A stretch of DNA of 64,000 nucleotides from Nissolia schottii (GCA_003254905.1 QANU01013744.1:1032796-1096795); one strand, 5' to 3'. Numbered from the stretch's first letter, positions 36,141 through 49,035 are shown. Program-made: numbers and translations. The notes: generated from the sequence alone by a model not told the origin.

Positions 36141-36618
36141 GCTTCTGGGCCTGGTAAACACAATACATTGTCCAACTTTCTTTAAAAAGAAAAAAAAAAT
36201 CAATTATTATGGTAGTTAAGACTCACTTTCCCTTTTTGTTGTTGTCACCAAAGAATAATAATTCTACAGATCTAAAGAAACAAAGCTGAACACCAAGCAA
36301 ACAAATTGTTTTATGACGAAAAGAGTTCGCAACAAACTTTTGTCTGAGTGAAGAATAGCAAACAAACTTGGAAGAATATATTTTTTGGGTATCAAACTAC
36401 AAACTTGAAGAACACTACTGAATAGAGTAAAAGAAAAACAAAATAGCTTGTTACAGACATTTCCATGATTCACTGACTATTTGGATCGCAATCTTTCTCA
36501 AAAGCAAAAGTTTGGCTTATTCATTTCATCACATACACACTAAGAGAAATGAGATTAGTGAAATTCCAATGTGAAAACCCAACCATATCCTTATTCTTCT
36601 GCTCTCACTTCACTTTAT

Positions 36619-36713
36619 ACCTCATGAACCCCCAGGGGTATTTTGTGAACACCACATCAGGGAAGCCTGTTTCACGCCATGGTGCAACTGACCACCTCAT
36701 ATGGAAGCTACTT
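36619..36713 (+). promoter_or_regulatory. Conserved upstream block of SEO copy 1
   Basis: The stretch CCTCATGAACCCCCAGGGG, then TATTTTGTGA, then GAAGCTACTT about 55 bp later, recurs upstream of SEO copies 2 (44,475-44,565) and 3 (56,541-56,640). Spacing to the TATA box varies (about 150, 125 and 95 bp from the AGCTACTT part). A (CT)n run at 36,787-36,812 lies between the block and the TATA box. The block may be a phloem promoter element; its function is inferred from conservation only. Confidence 0.45.
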
Positions 36714-36856
36714 TACGTATTATTCTCTTTTAAACTGTCCCTATCTCTTTCATTTTTATTTTTATTTTATTTTTTTATGTGTGTGCCTCTCTCTCTCTCT
36801 CTCTCTCTCTCTGTGGTAAAATAACTAACTCTAGCTCTTGCACTTCATCAAAAGGC

Positions 36857-36865
36857 TATAAATAG
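36857..36865 (+). promoter_or_regulatory. TATA box of SEO copy 1
   Basis: TATAAATAG lies 111 bp before the ATG at 36,968, which is a normal distance for a plant gene. Confidence 0.7.
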
Positions 36866-36967
36866 GTTGAACACCATCAACATGTATATATCACAAGGCG
36901 GGCAAATACAACAAACCTAAGAGGATATACATACAATATTGTCTAGAGTGAATTAATTTATATCACC

Positions 36968-39900
36968 ATGGAATCACTATCCATCAATGCAACTTCAAGT
37001 GGCACCTTCTCACAAGGTGGCGCTAGTTTGATCCAACAGAATAGCAGTGCTACTACCAACTTGATCAACCAGAAAGCCCATCTCCCAGACCCTTTTGATC
37101 TGATTGACTCTCAGATCCTGGACAGGGTTTACCTCACCCATGTCAGTGATGACGAATTCTGCGATACCAAGATCCTCTTGGACCTCGTGTCCAATGTTAT
37201 AACTCAGGTAATTATATTCGCATTCACCATGCATACCACTTCCTATATTTCTTATAAGATTAGTTTAGATTGATTTATAATAAAAACACTTTTTTTTTTT
37301 TAAAAGATTTATTTTTGATATTGGTCTTCAGAGCTATTCTCCAATTCTGGCAGTGAGTTTCAAACCAGAATTCCCAACCCTGAAGCTGATTTCTTGCCAG
37401 GTAATTATCTTGCAATTGCATGCCATATATGATCAGCTGACTTACCAAAATGTCTGTTGTAACAATAATATGAATGAACGGTGACACAGATGATAGCAAC
37501 GCGTAACGCTCCGCGCTGCGCCCACCAAACAACGCTGTGGATCCTCCAACACCTGAGAGGCTACTCCTGGGACGCTAAGGCGCTGATAACCCTGGCCGCC
37601 TTCGCCCTGGAGTACGGTAACTACGTGCACCTTTACCGGGTCCCGGCGACCGACGCTCTAGGGAGCTCCCTGAAACAGCTGAACCAGGTCCATGACAGGA
37701 AGGTCTCCGCTGACGTCACCGACCTGGTCACGTTCATAGTGACGGCCTTCCAGCACATCAAGCAGTGGGCCCTGTGGTCCGCCGAGGGTTACGACCCTGA
37801 GGACGTGCCTTCCCTCACGGAGGCGTTGCAGGAGATCCCAGTTGTCGTGTACTGGACTGTTGCTTCCGTTGTCGCTGCCACTGGCAACCTCGTCGGTGTT
37901 TCGTAAGTCCTCATTCTTTCTTTCTTTCTTACCCTTGACACCCGTATAATTGATTTTTTTAGTTACCAATATAATCATATACTATCTTGTGCCCTGCTCA
38001 TATATGAGGAAATAATTTTATAATGTTATATATTAAATTAAACCTCTAATAATATAGATTAATTGTTTCATTGATTTACTTTATGAAAAATTTGTTAAAA
38101 TCATATAAAACATGAATTGATAACAAAATTTGATTTTATTGTATGACATAGGTCAAAAACCACCAATAATATATACTATCATATCATGCGACATAGTTTT
38201 CAAAACCAATTTCCCAAAGAAAGCCACTACGTACCCTTAGAATTATGTATTGCAAAATGTAACTATTACATTATGTAGCTGAAATTGTGCATTTTTTTTT
38301 TCAGGGACTACAACTTATCACTTTTTAGAGACAGACTCTCTCTTATTGTAGGGAAGTTGGTGAAGTATCTGACAACCTGCAAGCGGGAAATAGGTCAATT
38401 AATTGATTAATCATCAGTTGCTTCATTCCAATTCGTTGCATGGAATTGGAAATGCTAATGAGGGCTTATTTATCCCCATTTGTTTGCAGGTTACCTGGAA
38501 GATTACGCGAGCCGTAGAAAAGTCTTTGAAAAGCCCAAAGATGTTGTGGATTTGTTGAAGGCTTTGGTCTACCGAAATGAAACCACTCAGCCTCCCCAAA
38601 TATATGAAGGCACCATCCACATTAAAACTGTTAGTTTTCCTATCATGAAGCATTTGATTTGTGTTCTAAGATTGAAAGCAAGGAAAAAACAACGAAACAA
38701 AAATTAACTTAAAATTTTAAAGGTCGTTTGTACAATATAACATTTTTTTAAATGTATAAATTAATCTACAAATTTTTTGGAGACAAACAATTTTGAATTT
38801 TTTTTTTTGTCTCAATCCTCTTCTCTAAACATATTTATGCTGTTAATGTCTTTGTTTCAGCCATATTTGAAGATAAGAACCAAGGAACCAAAATTAACTT
38901 AATTACGTGTCTTCTCTTTTCTAACTTTTTTTTTTCTTTTTTATGTGTTAATAATAGGGTCTAGAAGTCTTCAGGCAGAAACATGTGTTACTATTCATCT
39001 CGAGCCTGAACAGCATAGAAGATGAGATCCTCCTCCTAAATTCTCTCTACGAAAGGCTGCAGGAAAATCCAAAAGAAATTAAAGGATTCAGGAAAGAGGA
39101 TTTCAAGATCCTATGGATCCCAATTGTGAGTGTGTGGGACGATGTGCGCAAGGAACAGTTCAGGATTCTCAAGAGTTCCATCACGTTTTACACGGTGGAG
39201 TACTTCCTTGAGGTACCGGGCCTAAGGATAATGCAAGACCAAGAAAGAGGATTGGGTTATGATGGTAGGCCCATTATCCCTGTGTTCAACCCTCTAGGTA
39301 TCAGGACCAATGGAGATGCAATGGAGTTGATCTTCCAATGGGGGATTGATGCATTCCCTTTTAGGAAGAGAGACGGTGATGATCTTACTCTCAAGTGGAA
39401 GTGGCTCTGGGATGTGATAAGGAAAGTAGCTCCTGGACTACAGGTAAATAATATAAGTTCATATATATATCATATATGGAAATGACATTGATTGATTTGG
39501 GCTTGGACGTATGTATTTGGGTCTAACTATATATGCAGGTTAAAGGAGATAGATACATCTTCATCTACGGAGGCACCAACAAGTGGACCCAAGACTTCAC
39601 CCACGAACTGGAGACGATCAAGAAGGAAGAAAACATCAAGCGTGCTGACGTCATAATAGACCAGCACCAGCTGGGGAAGGATGACTCCAGCAGCGTGCAT
39701 AGCTTCTGGATTGGCGTAGAGAGGAAGAGGCAGAACAAGAAGCACCAAGAGGTGGTTGACTGCGAGATCCAGGGGATCGTGAAGAGCCTCTTTTGCCTCA
39801 AGAGGGACCCACAGGGATGGGCCATCCTCGCCAAAGGGTCCAACATCAAGATCCTGGGCCACGGAGAGGCCATGTACCAGACCCTGGCCGAGTTCCAGAG

Positions 39901-40138
39901 CTGGAAGGGGAAGGTTATGGAGAAGGAAGGGTTTGACATCGCCTTCAAGGAGTACTACGATCTCAAGGTCAAGGAGATATCTGCTCGCCAACCTTGTTCT
40001 TTTATCAATGTTGATAACTATGCCTCCAGTGTTATTGCCACCATCACATGCCCCAATCCCACGTGCGGCCGCGTGATGGAGGTCACATCCGTCAATTACA
40101 AGTGTTGCCACCGTGATGATGCCAGCTGTATTATCTGA
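36968..40138 (+). CDS. SEO: Sieve element occlusion (SEO) protein, copy 1, 678 aa
   Basis: Phloem P-protein family; members assemble into filaments or forisomes that plug injured sieve elements. Exons: 36968-37207, 37332-37400, 37490-37902, 38305-38393, 38490-38629, 38958-39443, 39539-40138, all GT-AG, with an open frame. The N-terminal domain (about residues 35-316) has the family motifs PFDLIDSQILDRVYLTH and FSWDAKAL-like WILQHLRGYSWDAKALITLA. Exon 6 (317-478) begins a thioredoxin-like fold (VLLFISSLNSIEDE, FKILWIPIV). The C-terminal domain ends with the conserved Cys motif CPNPTCGRVMEVTS and YKCCH (from residue 650). This copy has a longer N-terminus than copies 2 and 3 and a different tail (DDASCII). 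A poly(A) signal AATAAA is at 40,374. The family call is firm; whether it is a forisome-forming member cannot be told by eye. Confidence 0.95.
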
Positions 40139-40373
40139 TTTCATTTCAACTGGAGACATGAGAACAAGAAGAAATGTCTATTTGCCTTGAGTTGATTTTG
40201 CTGGTTTTTATTATTATTATTATTATTTTTTTTTTTTTGTGTAATACGAGGTTGTGTGAGAGAAGAACCAAATGCATCTTGTTATATGACCACTTGGTTT
40301 TGCCTTTCTTGAATGGGTAAAAACCAAATAGTGCTTTCAATAATCTTTTTCTGTTATTGAATTTCTCGGATTC

Positions 40374-40379
40374 AATAAA
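40374..40379 (+). terminator. Poly(A) signal of SEO copy 1
   Basis: AATAAA lies about 235 bp after the stop codon, in an AT-rich context. Similar signals follow copy 2 (48,552), copy 3 (61,463) and the pseudogene (63,720). Confidence 0.5.
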
Positions 40380-40829
40380 ATTTAGTTATGCATGCGCAAA
40401 AGTTGAACAATTTTCTCTCTATTTTGTTCCTTATGGTATTTTCTTTTTCTTGATAATAATTAGATAATCAATTTCTCTCCAGACATGAGCTACCTGATTC
40501 AAGATGTGACATCTAACTCATTTAAACTGCACTTCTCAACATATGTGACATACTTATCACCATCACAACACATCTCACCACCCTTTGAGAATGAGAAATT
40601 TTTAAGTGGTGTAAGATAGTCACTTAAAATTATGCTCACTCTATTAAAATTATTCCATTTAAGCATGGCTTCCACCACTTAACACTACATTTTAAATTCT
40701 TAATTCAGATTTACAAAAGATAATTGGCCAAGGTTAACCTTTTTTTTTCTAGGTAGTCCATGGCTAACTTTATTATTATATGAAAAAAAAAAAAAAGACT
40801 TTTGTTTCTTCCACCTTTTTCCTCAACCC

Positions 40830-41090
40830 TAGCCGCCATCCACATACTCTGACTCTGTACCGTACCCCATTCCCGTGCTCCCAGCTTTGGCGCCACCGTC
40901 GCCGTCATAGATGCATCCACCGCTATCTACAGTGTCGTCGCTGGGAACTCCACATAGCCATTGAGTGCTACGCCTCAGCCAAGTGGTCCCTACTGTCCAG
41001 AACACCTTTTCCTTAGTCTCTGGTGATGGAACCATCTTATGCGGCCTGGCAAACACAGCTTACAATGCTAGATACTACCACCACCAATGA
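40830..41090 (+). pseudogene. Possible broken fragment of a CRINKLY4-type receptor kinase ectodomain
   Basis: In shifting plus-strand frames one can read FGATVAVIDASTAIYSVVAG, IECYAS-like residues and LVSGDGTILCGLANTAY. These recall the repeated STVAV...CG...SGG...FCG pattern in the extracellular RCC1-like part of CRINKLY4-related kinases of plants. There are frame breaks and no kinase domain. Similarity was judged from memory only. Confidence 0.3.
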
Positions 41091-41444
41091 TCAGGTTTGG
41101 TCGTCCTCGGTACTTTGCGTATGTTTATTCTAAAAATATTCTGATTACGTTATTGTGATCTCCTAATTTTTTTAAGAAAGAATTTAGGTTAATCTAAGGT
41201 ATTTATGAGCTCTCTTCTATAACTGTACATTTTACAGATACCTTAGACGCGTTGTTGCTCGGATGACAAAAAGAGTTTATTCTAGTGTCTGCAGAATTTT
41301 ATGAAAATGAGCAAAATTATTTCTGTAGACACTTTTAATCTAAGAGTTCATATTTCTAATAGTTTAACCTACAATAATAATTTCTAGGCATTTATCTAAC
41401 GAGATTTTCACTAAGGAAAAAACAAGATGTTACACTGGAGATCT

Positions 41445-41875
41445 GTAGAGATGGGTGTCACCGCCAGCTCCTATTGTGGAGATTAATGTAGATTTTGCTT
41501 TTTCAGACGGAGACGGTGCTTATGTCTTGGGGGTGGTTATACGCGATGCTTAGGTAGTTTTGTGGCGGGTAAGTGTGTGCGAGAGCTTGGGAGGATGGAT
41601 TCCGCAAGAGGAGAGCTTTTGACCCTTAGATTTGGTATGTCCATAGGTATTGTTCACAGATTTAGGGAGAATGATGGTGACTCGTCAATGTTAAGAAATT
41701 TGGTCTCTGATATTTTAGCTTTTGCTTCTTGTTTTTCTTTCTTTTGGTGTTAATTTTATTCCCAAATCTTGTAATGAGGTAGCTGATACTCTTGATAAGT
41801 CAGCTATTTATTTAGGTTCTAATGTTTGGAATGGAGAACCGCTAGGCCTTTTGATTCTTCTACTTAAATAAAATC
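41445..41875 (+). mobile_element. RNase H-like (LINE tail) remnant
   Basis: Plus-strand pieces WVSPPAPIVEINVDFAFSDG (about 41,447), GVVIRDA and LVSDILAFASCFSFFW (41,700) follow the order of the RNase H domain at the end of plant LINE proteins. Frame is lost between them, and no reverse transcriptase is seen upstream. A host RNase H-like pseudogene is an alternative. Confidence 0.5.
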
Positions 41876-41899
41876 AAACCTTTCGTAAAAATAAAATTA

Positions 41900-43301
41900 A
41901 GATGAAAAATTCATTTATTCTTATAGTCTCACCCTTCATTTGTGAGCCTCCTTTTATATCGTTATTTTAGCATGTTAATACGATCTATGTGATTTGATGC
42001 TACTTGAGCGGTATCTTTGTAAGAGCAAAATTAGAAACCTTTTGGATAAGGCTAGATATTGCCTTTAATTTTGGGGATCTAAATCATAGTGCACTCACGA
42101 GTACAAATCTTATAATAATTGATCATTTCATGTGGATGAATTCATTGGTGTCTATAAGGCACCATATATGACATCTCTTCTTAAATATAAATATATATAA
42201 TTGAATCATTTATCATTTTGAATATTCTCAAATAATTATAAAATTGTTCATAATGAATCTTTAGTTTATGCTCAGTTACATAAATTTTTTTAATTTTTAT
42301 TTTTATAATTCAAATCCCAAATTTAAATTAAAAACCCCTGTGTAATCATGTAACCATGATTCAATTGTATATATTTAAAGAAGAAAATATGGTGACCTAG
42401 GAACAACTAAGAACATTTCACCTTTTCTTGTGTCTACCATTTTACATGCTTCTGTTACGGAGCTAACAGTTTATATGTAGTTCAATTTCAGATAATCACA
42501 TCGTAGCAATTTCTCTTATGCAATCTCTTTCTAATCGAAGCTACAAACATCAACAGTTTCCTGTCAACCCTCATCCTTTCTTTTTACTTTTCATATTTAT
42601 ACAAGTATGAGAGTAAAATATAGATAAACAAAACCTAAATTATCAATAACTTGAAGAGCACTGAATAACAACATAAAAGAGAAACATACTTGTATTTCAA
42701 TGATTCCCTGGCTACTCATAATAAAGAAAAAGTTCTTAATAAAGAAAAAGAATACGAGGCTTCCTTTTAACGAATTATTTTCTCTTTCAGCCTTTCAATT
42801 CATTTTTCTTCTTTCATTTCTCGGCCCACAAATTGTTTCAGTCCTTCTGCATGACAGCCACGTGTAGCTGCATGGGGATCCACTTAGTCCCCAAGGTTTC
42901 CAAGACGACATCCAAAATTCACTTGGAAATGGCATGTTATAGTCTATATTGCTAAGAGATAAAATGTCAAGTAGTGATTATATAAGGTTGGGTATCTTTC
43001 TTTCAATGAGCTATCTTTTGAGATTGAATCAAATCTACTCAATTTTAAGATGATATCTTTACCCTCATTTTATGGTTCTTTAAATTGGGTATTTTTATTT
43101 TAAAATAAGATTACTACATAATTTCCTATTTTATCCCTATTAACATGTTAAAATGTCATTCTTATTATCATTTTTGAATCGGTAGAAGATTTTATATATG
43201 AATAACTATTTATACAATATATTTATATCTATTTTTATAATTTCATTGAAGATGAGTTTACTTATTAATTCAACTCTTATAAATTTCGTTTGGGACAAAA
43301 A

Positions 43302-43343
<42 letters not shown>

Positions 43344-44200
43344 GATATTAATAATTAAATAGATAAATTTTATATAAACATGCAAACAAAGTACACAACT
43401 AGGGTGTTTATTAGTGTAGACTCGGTGACTAATCCGTTCATTAGAGATTTAAAACTGCCCCAGATTTCTGACATTTGGTTAAAGGACAATAAGCTCCTTC
43501 CACTCAATCACAGCCTCGGATTTTATATATATATAGATGTAAATATTCTACATAAATAAATTAAGAGAGAGTATATATTAACATATAGTGAGAATTTGCG
43601 ACAAAAATTTAAGATAATAAAATTAAGAATTTGAGAATAGGACATGGTTTTATAGAAAAAAAATTTGAGAGACATTTTCCAATAGAAAAATACATTTAAA
43701 GATGGAAAATTAATAGTTTTCTGATAAAAAGATTAAATTTTTTAGAGAAAATAATTTTATGGAGAGAAAAATAAATTGGAGAAAATTATTTTTACATTTA
43801 TGAACTATATAATATTTCTTAAATGTTTAAAAGCTAATATTATTATGAAAGTATATTAAATATTTTAGTATTTTAGTAAAGCATAAAATTATAAAAATAG
43901 ATTATAAATAATCTATTTCTTTTCCCTTATTTTGCATAATACTTCCAAACGAAAAGGTATCCTACAACCCTCTTCATTTCTTTGCTATTTATTATCTTCT
44001 ATCATAATTCCGAAACATATTATTAGAGAATGACTTAATTTTTCCTTTCTTTTTTTTTCTTTGTCTTAAATGAGTCAGAATTCGAATCCTATTAATAGAA
44101 ACACATTAATCTGATTAAGTATCCTCTTATAAACGGTAAGATCTTTTAAATGAGTATTTTTTTTTCATTTTAATGACTTAAACTCAAAACTTTAATTAAG
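41900..44200. other. Intergenic, AT-rich, no gene seen
   Basis: Contains an (AT)n microsatellite at 43,305-43,339. A weak match to the region upstream of SEO copy 1 lies near 42,640-42,720 (compare 36,400-36,480). No open frame or exon is supported. Confidence 0.5.
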
Positions 44201-44474
44201 AGACAATTCTCACCATCACCTTCATCAACCCACTATAGTTGAGAATGCCTTAATTTAATATCTTCACAAGCAATTTTTTTTTTTAATTTCTTGTCATCTA
44301 AGGTTTGTACAAGCATCTTTATTGTTTAGTAGTACAACTGCCGAATATATAATGTTCTTTCCTTGAACGTTTAATCAAAGAAAGGTGTTCGTAGCATTTT
44401 TTTTACTTCTGCTATTCAATTACTATTTGGCAGCAAAATGGCAATCATATCCTAATTACTCATCATCATAACGT

Positions 44475-44687
44475 ACCTCGCGAACCCCATAACATAAGGG
44501 GCATTTTGTGACAAATCAAGATCAGCGCGATTCACGTTTCCAAAGGCCGCAGCAGAAGCTACTTGGTATATATTCTTTTTGTTTTTTGTATTTTAAACTG
44601 TCTCTATGCCTCTTAATGTACTTTAAAGTAAAAAATGGCAATTAATATTATATTGTAAACTGCTATGCACTCTGAATACTATAAAAT
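44475..44687 (+). promoter_or_regulatory. Promoter region of SEO copy 2
   Basis: The conserved block CCTCGCGAACCCC...GGGGCATTTTGTGA (44,476-44,511) and CAGAAGCTACTTGG (44,552-44,565) is followed by a TATA box, TATAAAAT, at 44,680-44,687, 129 bp before the ATG. Confidence 0.55.
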
Positions 44688-44808
44688 GATAGGGAGGCAG
44701 CAAGCCAATACCCCACACAAGGCGTCTTTTGCTTTTGCAAACTCTAAGAGGTGAGTGAAAGAAAAGAAGTAAAGAGTAGGTACGTAAGAGCCTCAGATCT
44801 CAATCAGA

Positions 44809-47800
44809 ATGTCACAGTCTAATGGAGGAGGAGGAGCTTCAAGTGCCACTTTGACCAAACAGAAAGCTCAGCTTCCGAACCCGTTTGATCTTAGTGACAC
44901 TCAGATCCTTGACAAAGTTTATCTGACCCACCTCCATGACGATGACCAGTGCGACAAAGATGTCCTTTTCAACATTGTTTCCAATGTTGTACTTCAGGTA
45001 ATTTTCATTCATCCATTCTCTCTTTCATTTCTTAATTTCACAAATTATTGATGCTAATTGATTAATTAACTTCTTTTGTAGTTACATAAGTAGTAGATGC
45101 ATAATATATATACTAGTAACATTATTATTTATATTGTTTTCACTGGATGAGTCACAGACTAGGTCTGTAGAAACCAGAATTGCTGCAGCCAGTTTCAAGC
45201 CAGAATTTCGCACACTAAAGCTGATTTCTTCTCAGGTTATTTATATTTCATGGCTTAACTTAACTGCATGCGTGCGTGCTCAATATCACTCCACAAGATT
45301 TTTTCTATCTTAATGCAAATTAAATAATTTATTAATATATGTGTTGTTGTCGAAAGTCACAACGAAGAATGGACAAATGAAGTAATTTTTATAATAATTA
45401 TTTAAAAAAAAAAAAAACTGAAAGAGACCAATATTAAACTTGACATGATTGAAAATACAAAAGAAAATCAAATTGCCAATAGTTTGTAAGAATTACACGC
45501 AGATGATAACCACACCCGGTGGGGATCGATACGTGCATCAAACCACAATGTGGATCCTCCAATACCTCAAGACCTTCTCCTGGGATGCTAAGGCGCTCGT
45601 GACCCTCGCCGCCTTTGCTTTGGAATACGGCAATCTCGTTTACCTTGTCGAGACACCGACGTCGGACCAACTAGCCATCTCCCTGAAGCAGCTGAACCAA
45701 GTCCAGACCAGGAGCACTGCCACGGCCTCCGCGTTGGTGGCCCTGGTCATGGAAGTGCTTCAGCACCTCAGGGAGTGGGCGGCATGCTCCTCTGTCGGCT
45801 ACGACTCCGAGGAGGTGCCTTCCTTGTCGGACGCCTTGCATGAGATCCCTGTCGTTGTGTACTGGACGCTTGCTTCCCTTGTGGCTGCTACCAGCAACAT
45901 TGTTGGTGTATGGTTAGTTCATATACTCTTTCATACCTCATGTAAAAATAGATCTATTGTTGGGCTGTATGTAGAAAAATTATAATTGCTGATGCTAAAT
46001 AAATATAATTTTATCATCTCACATGTAATTAAATCAGGATTCAAAAACATATTAATACATTTTTAGTAGAAGTTTTTGTTTTCTGCGAATATTTTTCAGA
46101 AAGTTAGTTGGACTCATTTTTATTGTAAATTTAATTTATATATGAGGTACTAAGATTATATTCATGTGAAAATATCTCGTGTGTGTATAAATTTTGGCAT
46201 ATTTACAAGTAGCCTATTGGGCATACTTGAAAGAGAAGCTTCATTTTATGAAACTTAAGAAAATAGATATTATCTACGTGAGTTCAATTTTTTACAAAAT
46301 ACATATGTACGTAGCAGCACTTATTTAAGTTTTTAAATGAAACTATATCGTGATTGCAATTAATTCTTTATTTTGTTTCAGGGAGTATAATTTATCAAAG
46401 TTTACAGACAGGCTTTCTTTGGCCGATAGCAATTTGAAGGAACATCTGAGATTGAGCAAAGAGCAAATAGGTTCTTTTCTTATATTTTGTGCATAAGAAA
46501 TTAATAACAGTTACTTTTCTCTAATTAATGAAACTACGATCAAATGCTAATAATAAGATTGAGCATTTGTGATCCAATTAAATTGTTGCAGATGCCGTTG
46601 AAGATTACAGGAGCCGGAAGAAGGCATTTTCCAACCCTAAAGGCATTGTAGAGTTCTTGAAGCTTTTGATCCACCGCCCTGGATATCCGATTCCCCAAGT
46701 GTATGATGGCACCTCCAGAACCAAAACGGTAATTAATTAAGGACCAAAGCATACTATCGAAATTCTTAGTTAGTCACTTGTTAATTTCTGATTTCCATAT
46801 CTCAATATTAGTCTAAAATATTAGTGTAAAAATTACATTATATTACTATTTGATAAAAAAAATTAGGGTAATATTATAAAGTGCTACTATTTTAAAAAAA
46901 AAATTGAGAATTTTCAGTTGTTTTTTTTTAATTGCCGATCATGACTCAAATCAGACAATTAATAGAGAATGAGGGAGTAAAATTAACTTGTGCCCTTGGT
47001 CAAATTGTTGTGTCATAAACAGAATATTGAAGTGTTCAAGCAGCAACATGTCCTATTGTTCATTTCTGGCCTCAACAGGATTGACGATGAGATCTCACTC
47101 TTGAACTCAATCCATGAGAGGCTGCAAGAAAAACCACAAGAAATAATAAAAGGGTTCAAGAAAGAGGATTTCAAGATACTGTGGATCCCCATTGTGGATG
47201 AATGGGATGAGAGCCTCATTAGCAAATTCCAAATTACAAAGAATCATAACATCAAGTGGTATGCAGTGGAGCACTTCTCAAAGCTACCGGGAATTGGCTT
47301 GATCAGAGAGAAGTTAAATTACCGGGGTGACCCCATTGTTCCGGTGTTGAGCCCTCAAGGTGACATAATGAATGACGATGCAATGGACTTGATCTTCCAA
47401 TGGGGGATCGACGCATTCCCTTTCAGAAAAATTGATGGTGTTGATCTTACTCAGAAGTGGAAGTGGTTCTGGGATGTAACAAAGAAAGTCAATCTTGGAG
47501 TTGACGTAAGTGCAATATATTTTAATGTATATGCACACACATGCACAAATTAATATGGATTGCGGATCTAAATTATTTAGGCATTTTATCTAATTAATAT
47601 TTTCATTGAATAATATATTAATAAAAAATGTTATTTATTCTTCGGGAATTGACATTGGGATCACAATTTAAAAAAGTGGATTTCAACTGTATGCTAATTA
47701 TACATGTGTTTGCAATGTACGTGATTTTAGATCAAAGGAGACAGATACATTTTTATATACGGAGGCACAGATAACAAGTGGGTCCAAAAATTCAGCACAG

Positions 47801-48333
47801 CAGTGGAGACGATGAAGAGAGAAGCCATCAAGAGTGTGGATGCCATGATAGATCCGTACCAGCTGGGGAGGAACGATCCCAAGATCGTGCCTCGCTTCTG
47901 GATCGAAATAGAAAGTAAGAAACTCAAAAAACACCAGGACACCTTGGACTGCGAAGTCCAAGAGATCGTGAAGAGCTTGCTGTGCCTCAAACAGGACCCA
48001 CAGGGTTGGGCCATACTCAGCAAGGGGTCCAACGTGAAGATACTGGGCCACGGGGAGCCCATGTACCAGACGGTGGCGGATTTCGAAGCGTGGAAGGAGA
48101 AGGCGCTCCAAAAGGAAGGGTTCGACATAGCCTTCAAGGAGTACTATGATGCTAAGCTCAAGGAGATTGGAGCACTTCAGCCGTGCGCTTTTGTGAATGT
48201 TGATGACTATAGTGCTAATGTGATTGCAACCATATCGTGCCCGAATCCCACGTGCGGCCGCGTGATGGAGGTGACATCGGTTAATTACAAGTGTTGCCAT
48301 CGCGATGCTGCTGCTGATCATGGTGGCAAGTGA
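44809..48333 (+). CDS. SEO: Sieve element occlusion (SEO) protein, copy 2, 662 aa
   Basis: Same family and gene layout as the copy at 36,968. Exons: 44809-44997, 45158-45235, 45503-45912, 46382-46470, 46592-46728, 47023-47505, 47731-48333; open frame, all GT-AG. The N-terminus MSQSNGGGGASSATLTKQKA leads into PNPFDLSDTQILDKVYLTHL. The thioredoxin-like part (exon 6, about 302-462) has LLFISGLNRIDDEISLLNSI and FKILWIPIVDEWDE. The C-terminal Cys motif CPNPTCGRVMEV...YKCCHRD begins at residue 632, and the tail is AAADHGGK. Exons 3 to 6 are almost the same, base for base, as those of copy 3, while exons 1, 2 and 7 differ more. Poly(A) signal AATAAA at 48,552. Probably a phloem filament subunit. Confidence 0.95.
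45434..47565 (+). repeat. Near-identical tract shared with SEO copy 3
   Basis: This block and 58,424-60,555 keep a constant offset of 12,990 with no indel. By eye only six bases differ (copy 2 positions 45,485, 47,133, 47,319, 47,331, 47,394, 47,454). From 45,486 to 47,132 none differ, although introns 3, 4 and 5 are included. Confidence 0.85.
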
Positions 48334-49035
48334 GCAAGAGATTCATATCTATGGGTTTCTTGTGGACAGAACTTTGATGCTCGGATTTCCTCTAATTTCT
48401 GTTTCTACTACTGCTATATATATGTATGTGTTTTGAGAGTCAAAGATGAGTGGATGCTGCCGTTCAATTGAGTTGGTTTGCCCTTGGAGAATGGGTAAAA
48501 TAATAAGCAATGGCTTCACTTTATCTTGTATGTTAGTATTGAATTGAATTGAATAAATCTTGCAGCACTCTATTTCCCATGCTATTAGAATTACCGATGA
48601 TATGCTCTTATAAATGCACGAAAATTAATCAAGTTTTCGGGTAAGAAAACTCATTGCTAATTTGAGATGCATTGCTCTATATCCATGTCTGCTTTGCTTT
48701 ACATCGTGAAACCAGAGTATCTCATGTTCTCCCATTTGTAACACGCGACACGACAAATTCTCTTTACTCAGCAGCAAATAATCCCATGCTAAATGGTCTT
48801 ATATTTCCAAATCTTTACACTAAAATATGGCTATGAAAAATATGTCACTAGGGCTTAATGTTCGTACACCCCATATGAGAATGCACTATGTCCCTAGTGC
48901 ATATGTGAGTTTCAGAAAATCTTACAGGAGGAATACCTTCGTATTTACACACTACAAATATACCAAGCATAAAAAATAGTGGACCTATATTCCTTAATAG
49001 ACAAGGAGAACCCAAGTGGGTTCTCCAAATAACAT

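Larger units (their letters stand above)
44220..49035 (+). repeat. Tandem duplication unit A (contains SEO copy 2)
   Basis: Upstream, coding and downstream sequence all match unit B (56,270-61,975) in order. The match begins near TTGAGAATGCCTTAATTT and fades after CCCAAGTGGGTT. The outer parts are diverged with many indels; the core 45,434-47,565 is nearly identical. Confidence 0.85.

Noticed and set aside
39527-40159. 210-codon minus-strand open frame
   Set aside because: It lies opposite SEO copy 1 exon 7, and equivalent antisense frames occur opposite exon 7 of copies 2 and 3. It is a by-product of codon usage in the sense gene and has no motif of its own.
47698-48321. 207-codon minus-strand open frame
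   Set aside because: Antisense shadow of SEO copy 2 exon 7, as above.
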